Source: an uncultured Eubacteriales bacterium (GTDB lineage: Bacteria > Bacillota > Clostridia > Oscillospirales > UBA644). From it: a DNA stretch of 15,602 bases. Below, piece by piece: positions 13,778 through 15,602 of this stretch (the first letter of the stretch is position 1; the number at the start of each line of letters is the position of its first letter). Location: positions 1-15,602 of the forward strand of contig CAKSPP010000012.1 in NCBI GenBank assembly GCA_934481505.1, written 5' to 3'. The notes under the pieces are model-generated. The model saw only the letters and a program-made list of their open reading frames with translations. It had not been told where the DNA came from and searched no databases. The position numbers and the translations under genes were made by a program.

Positions 13778-14709
13778 TATTCGTTAAAGAGGGCTGTCGA
13801 CAGATATCTGTCGCCGGTGTCCGGAAGAAGAGCAACAATGGTTTTGCCCTCGTTTTCGGGACGTTTTGCAATTTCGATTGCCGCGTGGAGAGCGGCTCCG
13901 GAAGAAATTCCGACAAGAACGCCTTCCTTTTTGCCGATAAGTCTGCCTGCCGCAAACGCTTCTTCGTTTTCTACGGGGAAAATTTCGTCGTAAACTTTGG
14001 TGTCGAGAACATCGGGAACAAAGCCCGCGCCTATTCCCTGAATTTTATGTGCTCCCGCAACGCCTTTCGAAAGAACGGGGGAGGAAGCGGGTTCGACGGC
14101 TACAACCTTGATGTCGGGGTTCTTTTCTTTGAGATATTTGCCGACTCCGGTAACGGTTCCGCCGGTGCCGACGCCTGCGATAAAGAAGTCGACTTTTCCG
14201 TCGGTATCTTCGTAAATTTCGGGACCTGTCGTTTCATAGTGAGCTTTGGGGTTTGCCGGGTTTACGAACTGACCCGGGATAAAGGAATTCGGAGTTTCCG
14301 CTGCAAGCTCTGCGGCTTTCGCAATAGCACCTTTCATTCCCTTTGCACCCTCGGTGAGGACGAGTTCGGCACCGTAGGCTTTCATCAACTGACGGCGTTC
14401 TACCGACATCGTTTCGGGCATTACTATTATTATACGGTAACCTCTTGCCGCAGCGACCGCCGCAAGTCCTATTCCGGTGTTTCCGGAGGTCGGTTCGATA
14501 ATTACCGAGCCGGGAACGAGTTTGCCTGCTTTTTCGGCGTCGTCTATCATCGCCTTTGCGATTCTGTCTTTAACCGAGCCTGCCGGATTGAAATATTCGA
14601 GCTTTGCCAATATCTTTGCTTTGAGTGAAAATTCTTTTTCGATGTGTGTGAGTTCGAGAAGGGGGGTCTTTCCTATAAGTTCGTCTGCGGATTTGTAAAT
14701 GCGTGCCAT
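13777..14709 (-). CDS. cysK: Cysteine synthase A (O-acetylserine sulfhydrylase)
   Basis: A 310-residue PLP enzyme that makes cysteine from O-acetylserine and sulfide in the cytoplasm. Lys47 in NPAGSVKDRI is the PLP Schiff-base residue, TSGNTG (74-79) is the substrate loop, GTGGT (181-185) binds the phosphate, and GISSGAA with PDTGDRYLST near the end completes the fold. The length is normal. The start has AAAGGAGAT with 9-base spacing to GGAG. It is preceded by a roughly 300-base leader with its own promoter, a Cys-rich small ORF and an intrinsic terminator, which suggests regulation by cysteine through attenuation. mnmA overlaps its stop codon by one base. Confidence 0.97.
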   Translation of the reverse strand: MARIYKSADELIGKTPLLELTHIEKEFSLKAKILAKLEYFNPAGSVKDRIAKAMIDDAEKAGKLVPGSVIIEPTSGNTGIGLAAVAAARGYRIIIVMPETMSVERRQLMKAYGAELVLTEGAKGMKGAIAKAAELAAETPNSFIPGQFVNPANPKAHYETTGPEIYEDTDGKVDFFIAGVGTGGTVTGVGKYLKEKNPDIKVVAVEPASSPVLSKGVAGAHKIQGIGAGFVPDVLDTKVYDEIFPVENEEAFAAGRLIGKKEGVLVGISSGAALHAAIEIAKRPENEGKTIVALLPDTGDRYLSTALFNE

Positions 14710-14727
14710 AATAATTATCTCCTTTAT

Positions 14728-14785
14728 ATATATGTTGTCGGTTCGGTTTTCTTTTCAGCCCCGACATCGGAAGCCCGACATATAT
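14728..14785 (-). other. Hairpin just upstream of the cysK ribosome binding site
   Basis: The minus-strand arm at 14785-14775 (ATATATGTCGG) pairs with the arm at 14741-14728 with one 3-base bulge. The 3' arm ends three bases from the cysK AAAGGAG. A smaller alternative hairpin, TCGG-GCTT-CCGA, lies within the loop side. It might influence translation or protect the processed mRNA after the attenuator. Confidence 0.45.
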
Positions 14786-14793
14786 TTTCTCAT
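14755..14793 (-). CDS. Possible second mini-ORF (12 codons) in the cysK leader
   Basis: An ATG at 14793 follows AAGAGGG with 7-base spacing and encodes MRKYMSGFRCRG before a TGA. It lies between the attenuator terminator and cysK, and contains one Cys codon. The ribosome site is moderate and the ORF very short, so it may be chance, or a translated remnant of the leader. Confidence 0.25.
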   Translation of the reverse strand: MRKYMSGFRCRG

Positions 14794-14810
14794 TTCAATA
14801 CCCTCTTAAA

Positions 14811-14837
14811 TAAAAAACGGAGAACCGAAGCTCTCCG
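14811..14837 (-). terminator. Attenuator terminator upstream of cysK
   Basis: On the minus strand an 8-bp stem (14837-14830 with 14825-14818, one G-U pair) is closed by a C(UUCG)G tetraloop and followed by six T and ATTT. It is a textbook intrinsic terminator, but it lies 102 bases upstream of the cysK start and downstream of the leader promoter, in the position of an attenuator. Its 5' arm (CGGAG) can instead pair with CTCCG at 14868-14864 near the end of the leader ORF, giving a candidate antiterminator. Confidence 0.85.
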
Positions 14838-14853
14838 AATCGTTTTGCAAGTT

Positions 14854-14943
14854 TCAGTCGTTACGGAGCATGTTCGTATGTATGACAAACCAAGTGCCGC
14901 AGAGGCACATACAGCAATTTTTCATACATACGATTCTTTTCAT
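14854..14943 (-). CDS. Cysteine-rich 29-residue leader peptide
   Basis: A short ORF starting at the ATG at 14943 (minus strand), with an AAAAGGAG site 9 bases upstream and about 41 bases downstream of the predicted transcription start. The peptide begins MKRIVCMKNCCMCLCGTW and ends with ...HTNMLRND before TGA. Cysteines are at 6, 10, 11, 13 and 15, five of the first fifteen residues. It precedes an intrinsic terminator and then cysteine synthase. The placement and codon content fit a leader peptide whose translation senses charged tRNA-Cys; ribosome stalling at the Cys codons would alter folding of the leader. An alternative is a genuine Cys-rich metal-binding micropeptide. It has no signal peptide. 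Confidence 0.75.
   Translation of the reverse strand: MKRIVCMKNCCMCLCGTWFVIHTNMLRND
14874..14933 (-). other. Nested hairpin over the cysteine codons of the leader ORF
   Basis: A perfect 12-bp inverted repeat, TCGTATGTATGA (minus 14933-14922) with TCATACATACGA (14885-14874), encloses 36 bases. These contain a second perfect stem, GTGCC-TCTGC-GGCAC (14908-14894). Cys codon 6 lies in the first arm and codons 10-15 in the loop and inner stem, so a ribosome paused on them would open the structure. Confidence 0.75.
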
Positions 14944-14965
14944 TTCCAATATCTCCTTTTAATTC

Positions 14966-14982
14966 CCTACCTGTTTGGTAGG
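14966..14982. promoter_or_regulatory. Palindrome at the cysK transcript start (candidate operator)
   Basis: CCTACC and GGTAGG arms flank TGTTT, 7-24 bases downstream of the -10, at or just after the expected transcription start. A repressor bound here would block initiation. Rrf2-type regulators such as CymR or IscR, which control cysteine and Fe-S genes in Firmicutes, are plausible candidates. In RNA it would form a 5'-end hairpin that may stabilise the message. Confidence 0.5.
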
Positions 14983-14989
14983 TGTTTAC

Positions 14990-15018
14990 AGTATAGCACG
15001 CTTTTTTGCGGCTGTCAA
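14990..15018 (-). promoter_or_regulatory. Consensus promoter of the cysK-mnmA operon
   Basis: On the minus strand TTGACA (15018-15013) is followed by a 17-base spacer and TATACT (14995-14990). The -35 is perfect and the -10 is 5/6. Transcription should start near 14984, giving a leader of about 275 bases before cysK. Confidence 0.9.
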
Positions 15019-15169
15019 GAGGAAAAATCGTAAAAAACTGTGAACTTGAACGCGAAATAAAAATTTTCAAAAATCGCAAAAAAGTGAGAAATAATGCGAA
15101 AAACAAAGAAAATCGAAGAAAACACATTGTGAAAAGCAATTTTCTGACTAAATCTGACTTTTACGGGAC
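15019..15169. other. AT-rich gap between divergent promoters
   Basis: I see no gene, terminator or clear repeat here. The stretch is A-rich on the plus strand, and its ends may act as UP-like sequence for the flanking cysK and ctsR promoters. Confidence 0.5.
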
Positions 15170-15198
15170 TTGCGTTTGGTGCGTCCCGGATATATAAT
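15170..15198 (+). promoter_or_regulatory. Promoter of ctsR
   Basis: TTGCGT (15170-15175), a 17-base spacer and TATAAT (15193-15198). The -10 is perfect and the -35 weak, with the CtsR operator placed just downstream. Confidence 0.75.
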
Positions 15199-15212
15199 GT
15201 ACGCAGATAAAA

Positions 15213-15229
15213 GGTCAAAGAAAGTCAAA
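15213..15229 (+). promoter_or_regulatory. CtsR operator (tandem heptamers)
   Basis: GGTCAAA (15213-15219), GAA, AGTCAAA (15223-15229) exactly fits the CtsR consensus RGTCAAA-NAN-RGTCAAA. It lies 15 bases after the -10 and before ctsR, as expected for autorepression of the class III heat-shock operon. Confidence 0.93.
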
Positions 15230-15249
15230 GACAGAACGGAGAGAGAAAA

Positions 15250-15602
15250 ATGAAATCAAGCGATATCATAACAGAGTTTATAATGAATATGCTCGAAAGC
15301 GAGGGCGGAGAGCTGGAACTCAAAAGAAACGAGCTTGCCCAGCAGTTCAATGTCGTTCCGAGTCAGATAAACTATGTTATATCGTCCCGATTCACCCCCG
15401 AAATGGGATATCTTATCGAGAGCAAAAGGGGCGGCGGCGGATATATAAGAATAAGAAGAGTCGTCCGCAGTCCGGCTGTCGGAATAATGCATATCGTAAA
15501 CAACATCGGGGAAAAACTCAATGCGTTTGACGCACAGGCTCTTCTTCGCAGTATGGAAGATAACGGATATATCGACGGAAAGGAACGGTGCGTGATGAGT
15601 GC
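15250..15602 (+). CDS. ctsR: CtsR, class III heat-shock repressor, 3' end outside the window
   Basis: The frame is open from the ATG at 15250 to the end of the window, giving 117 residues of a protein usually about 150 long. The N-terminal winged helix is typical: IKR-like ELKRNELAQQFNVVPSQINYVISSRF, followed by the glycine-rich wing RGGGGYIRIRR that contacts the operator and senses heat. CtsR represses clp genes and its own operon, and is removed through McsB phosphorylation and ClpCP. The ATG is served by GGAGAGAG at 15238-15245. A CtsR box lies 21 bases upstream of the start. The family order predicts mcsA, mcsB and clpC beyond the window. Confidence 0.97.
   Translation, partial: MKSSDIITEFIMNMLESEGGELELKRNELAQQFNVVPSQINYVISSRFTPEMGYLIESKRGGGGYIRIRRVVRSPAVGIMHIVNNIGEKLNAFDAQALLRSMEDNGYIDGKERCVMS

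Noticed and set aside
12698..13993. 431-codon plus-strand ORF opposite mnmA and the end of cysK
   Set aside because: It is the antisense shadow of two securely identified genes, has no ribosome binding site and its product is a low-complexity Phe/Arg/Val-rich chain without known motifs.
13765..14628. 287-codon plus-strand ORF opposite cysK
   Set aside because: Antisense shadow of cysK produced by codon bias; no ribosome site or promoter.
14710..14990. T-box or SAM riboswitch in the cysK leader
   Set aside because: I find no T-box signature (AGGGUGGNACCGCG-like) and no SAM-I core; the leader holds a Cys-rich ORF and a terminator instead.
14861..15139. 92-codon minus-strand ORF overlapping the cysK leader
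   Set aside because: Its start lies upstream of the mapped promoter boxes, it runs through promoter and ribosome-site sequence in another frame, and it has no ribosome site. The 14854-14943 ORF is better supported.

Overview
The window is a stretch of chromosome from a Gram-positive Firmicute, most likely an uncultured gut-type member of the Clostridia (Oscillospiraceae-like). The reasons are a Gram-positive-type DnaK, split transketolase halves, sortase B, a DUF5685 protein, CtsR with its classical operator, and strong AGGAGG-type ribosome binding sites throughout. GC content is moderate. Genes are packed tightly with short overlaps, and no phage, insertion sequence, CRISPR array, tRNA or rRNA is visible. 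The lineage is inferred from gene families only.

Layout. (1) 1-1648: the 3' part of argS (+). It is followed directly by a 129-base folded imperfect palindrome (1648-1776) and a two-way terminator (1836-1870). (2) 1912-5736 (-): a four-gene operon transcribed as dnaK, DUF5685 gene, J-domain/TPR membrane gene, two-helix zinc-ribbon membrane gene. It has no hrcA, grpE or CIRCE element and looks like a dedicated, membrane-linked Hsp70 set. (3) 5883-7615 (+): an OmpR-type response regulator and a short-loop sensor kinase, behind a promoter that carries tandem 10-11-base direct repeats. (4) 7644-9283 (-): a PAP2 membrane phosphatase and a divergent AlbA_2/RecG-C-like protein. (5) 9433-12117 (+): the two transketolase halves and a class B sortase, then a terminator. 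(6) 12208-12678 (+): an orphan small lipoprotein. (7) 12713-15018 (-): cysK and mnmA behind a roughly 300-base structured leader. (8) 15170-15602 (+): a CtsR-regulated promoter and the 5' part of ctsR.

The most interesting region is the cysK leader (14710-15018, minus strand). It holds a consensus promoter, a palindrome at the presumed transcription start, and a well-initiated 29-codon ORF with five cysteine codons near its start. A 12-bp inverted repeat spans those codons, and an intrinsic terminator with a C(UUCG)G loop lies between this ORF and cysK. This is the architecture of a cysteine-sensing transcription attenuator. It would couple cysteine supply to cysteine synthase and to the tRNA 2-thiouridylase that uses cysteine-derived sulfur. 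Second in interest are the DnaK/DUF5685/J-protein operon, where DUF5685 carries two Asp-rich motifs reminiscent of squalene/phytoene synthases, and the folded element behind argS.
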